From positions 1 through 13,941 of the forward strand of contig SLCI01000009.1 in NCBI GenBank assembly GCA_007125875.1: DNA of 13,941 bases, given 5' to 3'. This DNA comes from Kiritimatiellia bacterium (GTDB lineage: Bacteria > Verrucomicrobiota > Kiritimatiellia > SLAD01). Positions 6,722-13,941 of this stretch are shown in pieces. How positions within the stretch are numbered: position 1 is the stretch's first letter; every line of letters begins with the position of its first letter. The notes beneath the pieces are model-generated. The model did no database searches, was not told the origin of the DNA, and saw only the letters and a program-made list of their open reading frames with translations. A program made the position numbers and the translations under genes.

Positions 6722-8740
6722 CTATTCCTTCTCCTTTAAGATCAGCGTTTCGACGGCTCCGATGGCCACCGTTCCCTTAATTTCCTTCGCTGTCGTCAAC
6801 TCACACCATTTGCGATCGGGCAGCGTGACGTTGACGGGTTCATAGTTGTGGTTCAACACAAAGAGATAACGCTGGCCATCCTGCTCGCGGATAACCGCTT
6901 CGACGCCGTCCGGCGTTTCGCACACGGGCGCAACGCCCTGCTCCGCGCACACTTGCTTCAAGAACGGGCGCAGAAAATCGTGCGCGGGCAGCGTAGCCAC
7001 ATAGTAGGCACGCCCTTCGCCCACGGTATTGACCGTGACCGCCGGTCGCCCCTTGAAATAATCGTCACCGTAGACAGCCAGCGGCTTGGCGCCTTTTAAT
7101 TGCACGATGTCACACCACAATGAGGTCTCATACTCGCCCGACAAACCACCAAAACCATTTTTCATAATCAGGCTATTTCGCACATAAGGCTTCATCGCCT
7201 CGAACTCCTCCACCTTCAAACCGAGCAGATCGCTCAAGGGGCCGGGATAGCCGCCACTAAAGACTTCGTCGAATTCATTCACGACGCCGCTAAAGAAGGT
7301 GGTGACAAAGATGCCGCCCGCAGCAACAAAGCGCTCGATGGCTTCCTTAAAGCCGGGCTTAATCATGTAGAGCAACGGGGCAATGATGACTTTATACTGG
7401 CTAAAATCGCGATCGACGGGAATCACATCGGTGGTGATATTTTCTTCAAACAAGGCGTAGTGATACGCCTTCAGATTTTGCAGATAATCGAGCAACGCGG
7501 TCGGACCGGGCGTGAATTCCACCGTCCACCAATTATTGTAGTCGAGCACGATCGCGACGTCGGCCTGAACGCGACTTCCCATGATCTCTTTGTAGCTCGG
7601 CAATTCCTGCCCAAACTCCACCATCTCGCGATATACACGTGAGTCTTCTCCGATATGCGGTACCATCGCCGAGTGGAATTTCTCGGACCCGTGCACCGAG
7701 GCCCGCCACTGGAAAAACAAGAAGCCGTCGGAACCATGCGCCAGCCCCTGGTGACTCCACAGCCGCATCACACCGGGCTTCTTGTTCACATTGGCCAGTC
7801 GCCAGTTCACTTGGCTAGGCGCCTGTTCCAACAGCACGAAAGGCTGGTCCTTCAAACCGCGCATGATATCGTGACTGAGCGCGGCCTCACCTGGGTGGTT
7901 GGTAATTTTGGGGTCTGGGAAAGAGCTAACCGAAACGAAATCCACCAGCTCCGCCCACTGGAAATAGTCGAGCGTCTTGAATTCGTACAACAAGTTGGTG
8001 GTAATCGGGATGTCCGGCGTAATCTCGCGCAGGATATCAATTTCGGCCTTGGCTACCTCCATGTAGCATTCGTTCGTGAATCGTTTCCAGTCGAGCAACA
8101 AACTGGTATTCACCTGATGCGCCGTACGCATGGGGGGCATCAGCTCATCCCATTCATAGACGTTGTTGCCCCAAAAATGCAGGCCCCAGGCTTTATTCAT
8201 TTTTTCGCACGTGCCAAACCGCGCTTTGCACCATTCTCTGAACTTACGAGTGGTGATATCGCTGTAGTCGTAGTTGACCTGATGGGACAACTCATTGTTT
8301 ACATGCCACATACATAGCGCGGGATGATCTTTATAGCGCTCGGCAATTTTTCGCACCAACACAGCACTCAGGTCGCGATACTTCGGGCTATTGGGATTAA
8401 AGGTTTGACGGGAGCCGTGATGGAATGACAGGCCCTTCTCATCGATCGGCAGGATCTCGGGATATTTCTTGGCCACCCACGCCGGTGTCGACGCCGTGGC
8501 CGTGCCCAGATCCGCACCAATGCCGCTCGACGCCAAGGTATCCATGAGTTCATCGAGCCACTCAAAGGTCCAAGTGTCTTCATTCGGCTGAAGTTGCGCC
8601 CAACTGAAGACATTGATGGTAACGAGGTTTACGCCCGCCTTTTTCATCAGGCGCATGTCCTCAACCATTACCTCGCGCGGGAAATGCTCCGGGGTGTAGT
8701 CCCCGCCGAAGTACACGTCTGAAAAAATCGCTTTTTTCAT
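6722..8740 (-). CDS. GH42 beta-galactosidase (cytoplasmic)
   Basis: The 672-residue product has the GH42 three-domain layout. A TIM barrel (1 to ~385) starts with SDVYFGGDYTPEHFP; a trimerisation domain with a class I glutamine amidotransferase-like fold spans ~390-600; a short C-terminal beta domain follows (YLFVLNHNYEPVNVTL). The acid/base is E150 in WHVNNELSH and the nucleophile E305 in FVLLEQAPSQVNW. It hydrolyses terminal non-reducing beta-D-galactose residues. There is no signal peptide, so it acts on imported oligosaccharides. The open frame extends upstream to 8866, but the ATG at 8740 is the right start: it begins at the conserved family N-terminus and overlaps the symporter stop as ATGA, the classic arrangement for translational coupling. 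The ribosome binding site is weak (GGAAAAG about 13 nt upstream), which fits re-initiation. The presence of both GH42 and GH112 suggests that imported oligosaccharides carry more than one type of beta-galactosyl linkage. Confidence 0.95.
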   Translation of the reverse strand: MKKAIFSDVYFGGDYTPEHFPREVMVEDMRLMKKAGVNLVTINVFSWAQLQPNEDTWTFEWLDELMDTLASSGIGADLGTATASTPAWVAKKYPEILPIDEKGLSFHHGSRQTFNPNSPKYRDLSAVLVRKIAERYKDHPALCMWHVNNELSHQVNYDYSDITTRKFREWCKARFGTCEKMNKAWGLHFWGNNVYEWDELMPPMRTAHQVNTSLLLDWKRFTNECYMEVAKAEIDILREITPDIPITTNLLYEFKTLDYFQWAELVDFVSVSSFPDPKITNHPGEAALSHDIMRGLKDQPFVLLEQAPSQVNWRLANVNKKPGVMRLWSHQGLAHGSDGFLFFQWRASVHGSEKFHSAMVPHIGEDSRVYREMVEFGQELPSYKEIMGSRVQADVAIVLDYNNWWTVEFTPGPTALLDYLQNLKAYHYALFEENITTDVIPVDRDFSQYKVIIAPLLYMIKPGFKEAIERFVAAGGIFVTTFFSGVVNEFDEVFSGGYPGPLSDLLGLKVEEFEAMKPYVRNSLIMKNGFGGLSGEYETSLWCDIVQLKGAKPLAVYGDDYFKGRPAVTVNTVGEGRAYYVATLPAHDFLRPFLKQVCAEQGVAPVCETPDGVEAVIREQDGQRYLFVLNHNYEPVNVTLPDRKWCELTTAKEIKGTVAIGAVETLILKEKE

Positions 8741-10284
8741 GGCAGATTGGCTTTTCCGCGCATAGCTTCCAGTTTGCGCCGATTCTCTTCCGCCTTCTCT
8801 CTCGTCAACGGATAGAATTGCAACAGAATAAAGCAAAGGATCGCGGGACCAGCGGCGCCCAGACACATGGCCACACGCATATTGAAATAGGTTTCAGGCA
8901 ATTGACTTTCCGCGCCGGGATCAAAGCCGATTGCATTTAAAAAGACGCCGATCATGACGAAGCTGATGGCGAAAGACGCCTTCATCGTCCATCCATAGAT
9001 GGCCCCGAACATGCCTTCACGCCGGTGGCCATTCTTGATTTCATCGTCATCGCAGACGTCGGCAATAAGTGATTGCCCGAGTACCCCGACGCCGATCCAG
9101 AACATGCCGCCTGTTAGCGGATCGAGCCAGATCAGCGACTGAAAGATCGCGGCCAACGAGGAGCCCGCCGCTTCGAGACTTCCCCAGCCTAACGTGGTGT
9201 CGAAACGACCCGGTCGATAAACAAACCAACGCACCACGGCGTTGAGGACCATCATCCCGTAAATCACCATGAAGCCGTGGATCTTCGTCATCTTGCCTGT
9301 CACCCATACGATCACCGGAATACCCAGAATACCGACTACGGCATAGCCTATCGTGACGAATAGTTTCCATTGGGTGCCGAGCGCCACATCTCCGTCGGAT
9401 AGATAGAAGATCAGCAAATACCAGTCCATGTTACTGGCAAAGATGCCGGCGATGATCGTGAACACGGCCAGGACGCAGAGAATAGCGAACGCCCGGTTCC
9501 GTAAGGTGAGCCGGGCGGATTGCCAGAAAGGATCGCGCTGTCCGCGCTGCTCTTTGACATTGAGATAATAGTTCCGCTCCTTGCCGAAAAAGGCCGGCAA
9601 CATGCCAAACAGCGTCATGCCGAGACCACCGTATAGGGCGGCGGCGAAGCGAATGCCTTCCATCCGCTCCTCGGTCGTAAGCTCCACGGATTCTGTGTAG
9701 CCGTAGCGCCAGGCGATAAAGACGGCCGATAAGGGAATCAGTGCCATATAGGTCATTTCGCCCAGCCGATTCCAAAACGTGACGTACCCCTGCACCGAGG
9801 TGCGCTCGTCATAATCCGGAGTCATTTCATACGTCAACGCAATGAAAGGAACCGAGAAAATGGTGTAGGAGGTATAAAACAGCAGGCTGGTGACCAGAAA
9901 CCACGCCAGCTTGCCCGCATCACTCCAATGCATCGGGATCATCCAGATGGACGCAAACGTGATACCCATTAGGACTGCGCCGATCAGAATGAAAGGACGC
10001 CGCCGCCCATACTTGGACTTAAAGTTGTCGGACAAATTGCCCATGATCGGATCGGTGATCGCGTCCCACAGCAGCGGAATAGCCAATACGATACCAACCC
10101 AAAAAGCGTTGATACCAAGAATCATATTGAGCACGCCCTGCCCCGTGGTGCGCACGCTCTGATTACCGAGAGAAACGGTCAGCCCCCCGGTCCCAACCGA
10201 GAACTTCTCTCGAAACGCGAGCTTCCCGCTAGCACCAAAAGAACCAGTCGCTTCAGTATTCGAATCTTCCGTTTTGTTTGTCAT
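8737..10284 (-). CDS. GPH-family (MFS_2, MelB-like) sugar:cation symporter
   Basis: This is a 515-residue inner-membrane transporter with about 12 hydrophobic segments. Family marks are the first-half motif WDAITDPIMGNLSD (72-86) followed by KYGRRRPFILIG (91-102), a segment with TYEMTPDYDERTSVQ (151-165), and the second-half signature SLIADVCDDDEIKNGHRREG (405-424). These belong to the glycoside-pentoside-hexuronide symporters, which import mono- to small oligosaccharides with H+ or Na+. The acidic D74 and D78 in the first motif correspond to the region binding cation and sugar in MelB. The ATG at 10284 is preferred over the upstream in-frame start at 10332 because AGGAG lies 8 nt before it and the extra N-terminal residues look unlike the family. 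It lies 81 nt after the GH50 gene and overlaps GH42 by 4 nt, so it is the probable importer for the GH42 and GH112 substrates. The substrate is inferred from context. Confidence 0.93.
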   Translation of the reverse strand: MTNKTEDSNTEATGSFGASGKLAFREKFSVGTGGLTVSLGNQSVRTTGQGVLNMILGINAFWVGIVLAIPLLWDAITDPIMGNLSDNFKSKYGRRRPFILIGAVLMGITFASIWMIPMHWSDAGKLAWFLVTSLLFYTSYTIFSVPFIALTYEMTPDYDERTSVQGYVTFWNRLGEMTYMALIPLSAVFIAWRYGYTESVELTTEERMEGIRFAAALYGGLGMTLFGMLPAFFGKERNYYLNVKEQRGQRDPFWQSARLTLRNRAFAILCVLAVFTIIAGIFASNMDWYLLIFYLSDGDVALGTQWKLFVTIGYAVVGILGIPVIVWVTGKMTKIHGFMVIYGMMVLNAVVRWFVYRPGRFDTTLGWGSLEAAGSSLAAIFQSLIWLDPLTGGMFWIGVGVLGQSLIADVCDDDEIKNGHRREGMFGAIYGWTMKASFAISFVMIGVFLNAIGFDPGAESQLPETYFNMRVAMCLGAAGPAILCFILLQFYPLTREKAEENRRKLEAMRGKANLP

Positions 10285-10292
10285 CTGACTCT

Positions 10293-10297
10293 CTCCT
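10293..10297 (-). promoter_or_regulatory. Shine-Dalgarno site fixing the symporter start
   Basis: AGGAG on the minus strand, 8 nt before the ATG at 10284, supports that start over the longer frame beginning at 10332. The 81-nt gap between the GH50 stop and this start holds no terminator that I can see, so read-through from the GH50 gene is likely. Confidence 0.7.
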
Positions 10298-10365
10298 GAT
10301 CCTGAAATTACCGCCACACACCATGCAGGCACTGGAAACCGCCTAGCACTCCAATCAATCGCTGC

Positions 10366-13300
10366 CTATCGCTCTCCTCGCTGCTCGTATATCGTTCGAC
10401 CACTTTCAGCGAAGGCGCGAATCAGCGCCTCTTTCGGCTTATCCGCCACATCGAACAAGCCGATATCGAAATTCTCGCCATCAAAGCGGCCTGCCACACT
10501 TTGATCGCGCCACTGGAACCAGTGCACTCCAACAACCTGAGGATGTTTCACGGCGGCGTTCATATAATGACGCAGAAGCCGCGCCTGCTGGATACCGTCC
10601 TGCGCACTACGCAAACCACCGCCAAGGTTGTTGCCTGTCACATTGGCAAAATGGAATTCGGCGATCAGCACAGGCTTATCCGTTGCGCCATAGCGCCCCG
10701 GAGCGGGATCGTAGGAATAGATGTTGGCACTGATGACATCGGCATGACGCGCGAGCGACTCGAGCACTTCCGGCGGTGACGCATTCATACGACAACCCAT
10801 ATATAAATGATTGCCGGAGAAGGCATCCAGCTCCTCGCGGATCATGCCGAAAAATTCATCAGCAAAGTAGACCGCTAGTGCGGCACAGTCCGCGGGATCG
10901 GCACTCGTGAACACTGCAGGATCCGTGATGGTCTGCAGGTCGTCCCAACTCGACAGGGTTAACCCCCAAGCGGCATTAAAGGAGTCCAGTGTCGGATAGT
11001 TTGACTCCAACCAATCTTGGAATGCTCGGCGAACCGGAGTGCGCGGCTGATGATGCCCCATGATCGCCGCCACCAGCTGACGCGCATCGTTGTGCCAGTG
11101 TAACTCATTGTCGACGAAGACGCCGAGACACCACGGATCTTCTCGGAAATCAACGGGATAGTCTTCCAATGCCTCACGGATGTACAGGCGGGTATTGGGA
11201 TGAAAAGGGTCCGGCAGCTTGGTTGCGGCCTCATCATAATCATAATGAATCATCGCGACGTAAGGGATCGTCCGCTCTTTGCGTAGCGATACATCCGACC
11301 ACGCGCCAATCGTATTTAAGTTGGCAGATTGCATGCGTTGCAAATCGCTAGCTACCTGCTTGGCCTGCCAGTCTTCGCCATACTTGCGAAAGAGATTTGC
11401 GCCCGTGTAGTCGTAATGAGGGACGTCGGGAATCTCGACAAAGTTTTCCTCTACGGCAATTCCGACATGAAATGCGCCGAAGACTGGATCATCGTCTGAT
11501 GGCAAATTATGGAAAATACCATGATCACGCTCAGTAGGTGTTTGCCCCGCATAATCTACTCCAACACAATTCATACCGAACGACCAAAACAAGCTGCCTT
11601 CGGGATCGACAAACCACCAACGTCCTTCAACCTGCTCCGTACGAAAGAATCCCGTCGCCTCCAGTTGAGGTCCGGAAGCCCAGCCACCATATTGATTCCA
11701 ATCTTCCGCCTGCGGCCACTCGGCCACGAGTTCGGCCTCGGCATCTACGGCCTCTGTGAGGTCGGCATCGCTAAATACTTTTCCGGGCCATGTGACTTGC
11801 ATGTACTGCCCATACGGATCAATCAGCGGCAAGCGATTCGCCCATTCCGGTCGGACTTTTCTAAGCGGAAACATAGCGCCCAGCTCAACCTCCACGGGTG
11901 CACTCGAGCGCCCGTTAATAACCAACTCGCGGGCTTGGGCAGGATCGAATGTGTGCCAGTGCCGGAAATAGCGATCAGGGCGTCCCGACATGCGCAGGAA
12001 CACCGGATGCGTTGTGGCATAGTCCGACAATCGTTGCAGCGCAATGCCGAGCGGGATCGATTCGCCGGGCTCGACAATGGTTCGCCCTAGAGCCGAATTG
12101 GACCAGTCGGTGGCTTCCGGGTTACGTAATTTAAGATCAAAAATCACATCGCTGGGGCCGCGATTATGCAACATTAAGCCGAGTAGCTGCACAGCACTCA
12201 AATCCCAGAAGGGTTCGTCGGTCGGCTGCAGGTGAATCCGGAACGATTCATTTCCGCGCCCGGTGAACCCATCCACTTGTGCCTGCAGATCAATCCCATG
12301 GGCTTGTGCCACCGTGTACTCAAAGCGGGGATCAGCTGCAGTCGGTTCATCGCGCCACATTGATTCCAGCACCTCCAATAACGGCTTCGATGGGTCCATT
12401 GCTATCTCATACATCTGTTCCGATAGGATTCGGGTAACCTCAGTGATCTCCGAGTAGGGTGTGTCTGTGACATCCACAAAGCCGATCTGATAATTCTCGC
12501 CCGGACGACCGGCCGCAGACTGATCGGGAAAGGCGAACCAATGGGTGCCGACAATATTCGGATGCTGCAGCGATGAAACCACATAGGCGATGTAAGCCCG
12601 GCTTCGTTGCAATTGATCTCCTACCGGCATCAAGCCGACACCGGGCACGCCACGATCCGGCGCTGCAAAATGAAATTCCGTCTCCAGAACGGGAATGTCT
12701 GCACCCCGCGGTAATTGCGATCCAGCCAACGGTTGATAGGTATTGAAGCTGATCACGTCGAGATAACGAATCGACTCTTCATAAGCTTCGATATCGCCTT
12801 TATGCTGGCGCGATCCGAGATACAGCGTGTTCGGTAGCACCTCGCGCATGGCGTCCCGAGCAATGCGGTAATAGGTACCGGCAATCAGACGTTTGAGGTC
12901 CGAGACATCACTCTCGAAGGCTTCATTGCCATGCTCTGGAATCTCCCTGATCGCATCAAACGATTCAAACGATGCCTCCCAAGCTGTGTTCAGGCTCTGG
13001 ACGTCACCGTACTTTTCTTGCAGCCATTCCAATAAGGCCTTTCGAGCAGGCTGCCAGTCAGGGCGCGCAAAGGTGTTATGCACGAAGGGCTCCGTCCAAT
13101 CGATTTCATTGTCGATAAAGACGCCCACACACCAAGGATCATCCCCATCGGGCATAATGCGCTGCAGCCCGGTCATCAAACGTTCTTTGAAGTCGGGTGC
13201 AAAGGGATCAGAAATGCCGTACCCCAGCGGTGACCAATGTCCACCTGCATGCAAAATAGCCGTGTAGGGCGTACGCCGATCCGTCATCAGCTCATCGTCC

Positions 13301-13941
13301 GACCAGGCGCCGAGCGTATTCATGCCCCACTGTCGCAACCGACGGTGTAAGCGATCGCGCGCGGGTTCCCGCCAGTCCGCCCCAAATGTCCGGACGAGAT
13401 TAGCGACCATAAAGTGCGCCTGATCATCTTCTACCACACCGATCATTCGCTGATCATCGGGATTCGGCAACCACTCAAACAAATCGGCTCGTCCAGGGAT
13501 CGGTGTACGCTGCCCAAATCCGACACTATTGGCACCATGCGAGAAGAACAGACGCCCCTCCGGATCCACCAGCCACCAGCGATCGTCGACCTTCTCTGTA
13601 CGAAAGAATCCCGTCGCTTCCAGTTGTGGTCCCTCAGCCCAGCCGCCAAACTGGTTAAAGGCCAGTGGCCCCTCATCCTGCTTGAGCGTAATCAACTCCT
13701 CTTCATGGCGCTGCTGTAATTCTTCCGTTGCATGCACTTTGCCTTCCCAATTCACCTGCCGGACTTGGCCAAATTTATCCAGAAACGGCAGTTCCATGCG
13801 CTCCACATTCGCTTCTACGCCATACGGATACGCCAGACTGACCACGATGTCCTCCAGCTTGAGATCCGCTGCAGTGGATTGAATCACCAGCCGGCACGCA
13901 ATCACATTGGCCGGATCAAAAGCTCGCCAGTGCGCGCGGTG
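10366..13941 (-). CDS. Tandem double-module GH50-type agarase-family protein (5' partial)
   Basis: The frame is open from the window edge to a TAG at 10366-10368, giving 1191 visible residues with the N-terminus missing. It contains two complete GH50-type modules. Numbering from the GTG codon at 13905 (an internal codon, not a start), module 1 covers ~40-500: FGGWAEGPQLEATGFFRTEK, WWLVDPEGRLFFSHG, acid/base E267 in GVFIDNEIDW, nucleophile E410 in ETEFHFA. A beta-sandwich accessory region (~525-690) follows, then module 2 (~692-1179): YGGWASGPQLEATGFFRTEQ, acid/base E934 in GVFVDNELHW, nucleophile E1083 in IAEFHFAN. The visible start (HWRAFDP) matches the inter-module region (HWHTFDP), so the missing end probably holds another accessory domain and perhaps a signal peptide. 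GH50 enzymes are exo- or endo-beta-agarases cutting beta-1,4 galactosyl bonds. Activity on agar is not certain. It is the first visible gene of the leftward operon. Confidence 0.9.
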   Translation of the reverse strand, partial: HRAHWRAFDPANVIACRLVIQSTAADLKLEDIVVSLAYPYGVEANVERMELPFLDKFGQVRQVNWEGKVHATEELQQRHEEELITLKQDEGPLAFNQFGGWAEGPQLEATGFFRTEKVDDRWWLVDPEGRLFFSHGANSVGFGQRTPIPGRADLFEWLPNPDDQRMIGVVEDDQAHFMVANLVRTFGADWREPARDRLHRRLRQWGMNTLGAWSDDELMTDRRTPYTAILHAGGHWSPLGYGISDPFAPDFKERLMTGLQRIMPDGDDPWCVGVFIDNEIDWTEPFVHNTFARPDWQPARKALLEWLQEKYGDVQSLNTAWEASFESFDAIREIPEHGNEAFESDVSDLKRLIAGTYYRIARDAMREVLPNTLYLGSRQHKGDIEAYEESIRYLDVISFNTYQPLAGSQLPRGADIPVLETEFHFAAPDRGVPGVGLMPVGDQLQRSRAYIAYVVSSLQHPNIVGTHWFAFPDQSAAGRPGENYQIGFVDVTDTPYSEITEVTRILSEQMYEIAMDPSKPLLEVLESMWRDEPTAADPRFEYTVAQAHGIDLQAQVDGFTGRGNESFRIHLQPTDEPFWDLSAVQLLGLMLHNRGPSDVIFDLKLRNPEATDWSNSALGRTIVEPGESIPLGIALQRLSDYATTHPVFLRMSGRPDRYFRHWHTFDPAQARELVINGRSSAPVEVELGAMFPLRKVRPEWANRLPLIDPYGQYMQVTWPGKVFSDADLTEAVDAEAELVAEWPQAEDWNQYGGWASGPQLEATGFFRTEQVEGRWWFVDPEGSLFWSFGMNCVGVDYAGQTPTERDHGIFHNLPSDDDPVFGAFHVGIAVEENFVEIPDVPHYDYTGANLFRKYGEDWQAKQVASDLQRMQSANLNTIGAWSDVSLRKERTIPYVAMIHYDYDEAATKLPDPFHPNTRLYIREALEDYPVDFREDPWCLGVFVDNELHWHNDARQLVAAIMGHHQPRTPVRRAFQDWLESNYPTLDSFNAAWGLTLSSWDDLQTITDPAVFTSADPADCAALAVYFADEFFGMIREELDAFSGNHLYMGCRMNASPPEVLESLARHADVISANIYSYDPAPGRYGATDKPVLIAEFHFANVTGNNLGGGLRSAQDGIQQARLLRHYMNAAVKHPQVVGVHWFQWRDQSVAGRFDGENFDIGLFDVADKPKEALIRAFAESGRTIYEQRGER
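10369..11832 (-). repeat. Internal repeat copy 2: second GH50 catalytic module
   Basis: This stretch encodes catalytic module 2, from RLPLIDPYGQ to the C-terminus. It shares motif order with copy 1 and is the more canonical of the two (WFQWRDQSVAGRFDGENFDI). It has a short insertion before the acid/base region (GIAVEENFVEIPDVPHYDY) that copy 1 lacks. Confidence 0.85.
11639..11658. repeat. 20-nt exact direct repeat, copy A
   Basis: GTACGAAAGAATCCCGTCGC occurs here and identically at 13598-13617, 1959 bp away. It encodes part of ATGFFRT in module 2 and in module 1. Bases beyond it also match well for ~15 nt (CCAGTTG, GGTCC, GCCCAGCC). Confidence 0.9.
12406..13788 (-). repeat. Internal repeat copy 1: first GH50 catalytic module
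   Basis: This stretch encodes catalytic module 1 of the tandem GH50 protein, from ELPFLDKFGQ to about SEQMYEIAMD. It aligns along its whole length with 10369-11832. Motif equivalents are about 653 codons apart. It keeps both catalytic glutamates but has WFAFPDQSAAGR where copy 2 has the more usual WFQWRDQSVAGR. Confidence 0.85.
13598..13617. repeat. 20-nt exact direct repeat, copy B
   Basis: Second copy of the 20-nt repeat at 11639-11658, in the equivalent place in module 1. The identical use of synonymous codons inside otherwise diverged modules is a mark of duplication or of later gene conversion. Confidence 0.9.

Noticed and set aside
7655..8317. 220-residue open frame on the + strand inside GH42
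   Set aside because: Antisense to the GH42 catalytic barrel, where coding evidence on the minus strand is conclusive.
8741..8866. Longer start for GH42 at 8866
   Set aside because: The extra 42 residues overlap the symporter coding region and are unlike GH42; the ATGA overlap at 8737-8740 supports 8740.
10285..10332. Longer start for the symporter at 10332
   Set aside because: No ribosome binding site was seen for it, whereas the ATG at 10284 has AGGAG at good spacing.
11509..12090. 193-residue open frame on the + strand inside the GH50 gene
   Set aside because: Antisense to module 2 and the accessory domain; low-complexity composition and no motifs.
13903..13905. GTG at 13903-13905 as the start of the GH50 gene
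   Set aside because: The frame stays open to the window edge and the residues before it (HWRAFDPAN) match the inter-module region, so the gene continues upstream.
10366..13941. Two separate GH50 genes joined by a sequencing error
   Set aside because: The frame is continuous across the joint, the linker encodes a coherent beta-sandwich region, and there is no internal signal peptide. Raw reads would be needed for certainty.
4486..13941. A classic agarose degradation locus
   Set aside because: No GH117, GH16, GH86 or anhydrogalactose genes are visible, and GH112 does not fit agarose products; agar as the substrate is left open, not claimed.

Overview
The window looks like part of the chromosome of a free-living, probably aquatic, Gram-negative bacterium of the PVC group. 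Verrucomicrobiota (Opitutia / Puniceicoccales-like) is the best guess, with Kiritimatiellota, Lentisphaerota or Planctomycetota as alternatives. The reasons are a XylR-type regulator (sugar-binding domain plus AraC DNA-binding domain), a PEP-CTERM protein with an autotransporter-type beta-strand repeat, a secreted S1 formylglycine sulfatase, and GH50 agarase-type modules beside other galactan enzymes. The lineage is inferred from gene content, not from a marker gene. No RNA gene, insertion sequence, CRISPR array or phage feature was seen.

Left part (1-2732, + strand). It begins with the 3' two thirds of a XylR/AraC-type sugar-responsive regulator. Next comes a PEP-CTERM surface protein with its own sigma70-like promoter, a leader hairpin, a clear Shine-Dalgarno site and a strong intrinsic terminator, so it is probably monocistronic. 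Last is a secreted YceI-family lipocalin-like protein. An intergenic stretch of 178 bp (2733-2910) with two small inverted repeats separates it from the convergent operon.

Right part (13941-2911, - strand). Five genes run leftwards as one apparent operon: a very large protein with two complete GH50-type agarase modules (its 5' end lies outside the window), an 81-nt gap, a GPH-family sugar:cation symporter, a 4-nt ATGA overlap, a GH42 beta-galactosidase, a 1-nt gap, a GH112 galactosyl phosphorylase, a 30-nt gap, and a secreted S1 sulfatase with a GTG start. Together they read as a compact galactan utilisation locus. The GH50 double enzyme and the sulfatase would work outside the cytoplasm, on the polymer or on sulfated oligosaccharides. 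The symporter would import small saccharides. GH42 would hydrolyse beta-galactosides in the cytoplasm. GH112 would cleave a beta-galactosyl disaccharide with phosphate to give galactose 1-phosphate.

The notable points are the (accessory domain + GH50) x2 architecture with both catalytic glutamates kept in both halves, and GH50 sharing an operon with GH112. GH112 is known for Gal-HexNAc or Gal-rhamnose disaccharides, which are not expected from plain agar. This suggests, as inference only, that the target is a mixed, sulfated galactan rather than agarose.
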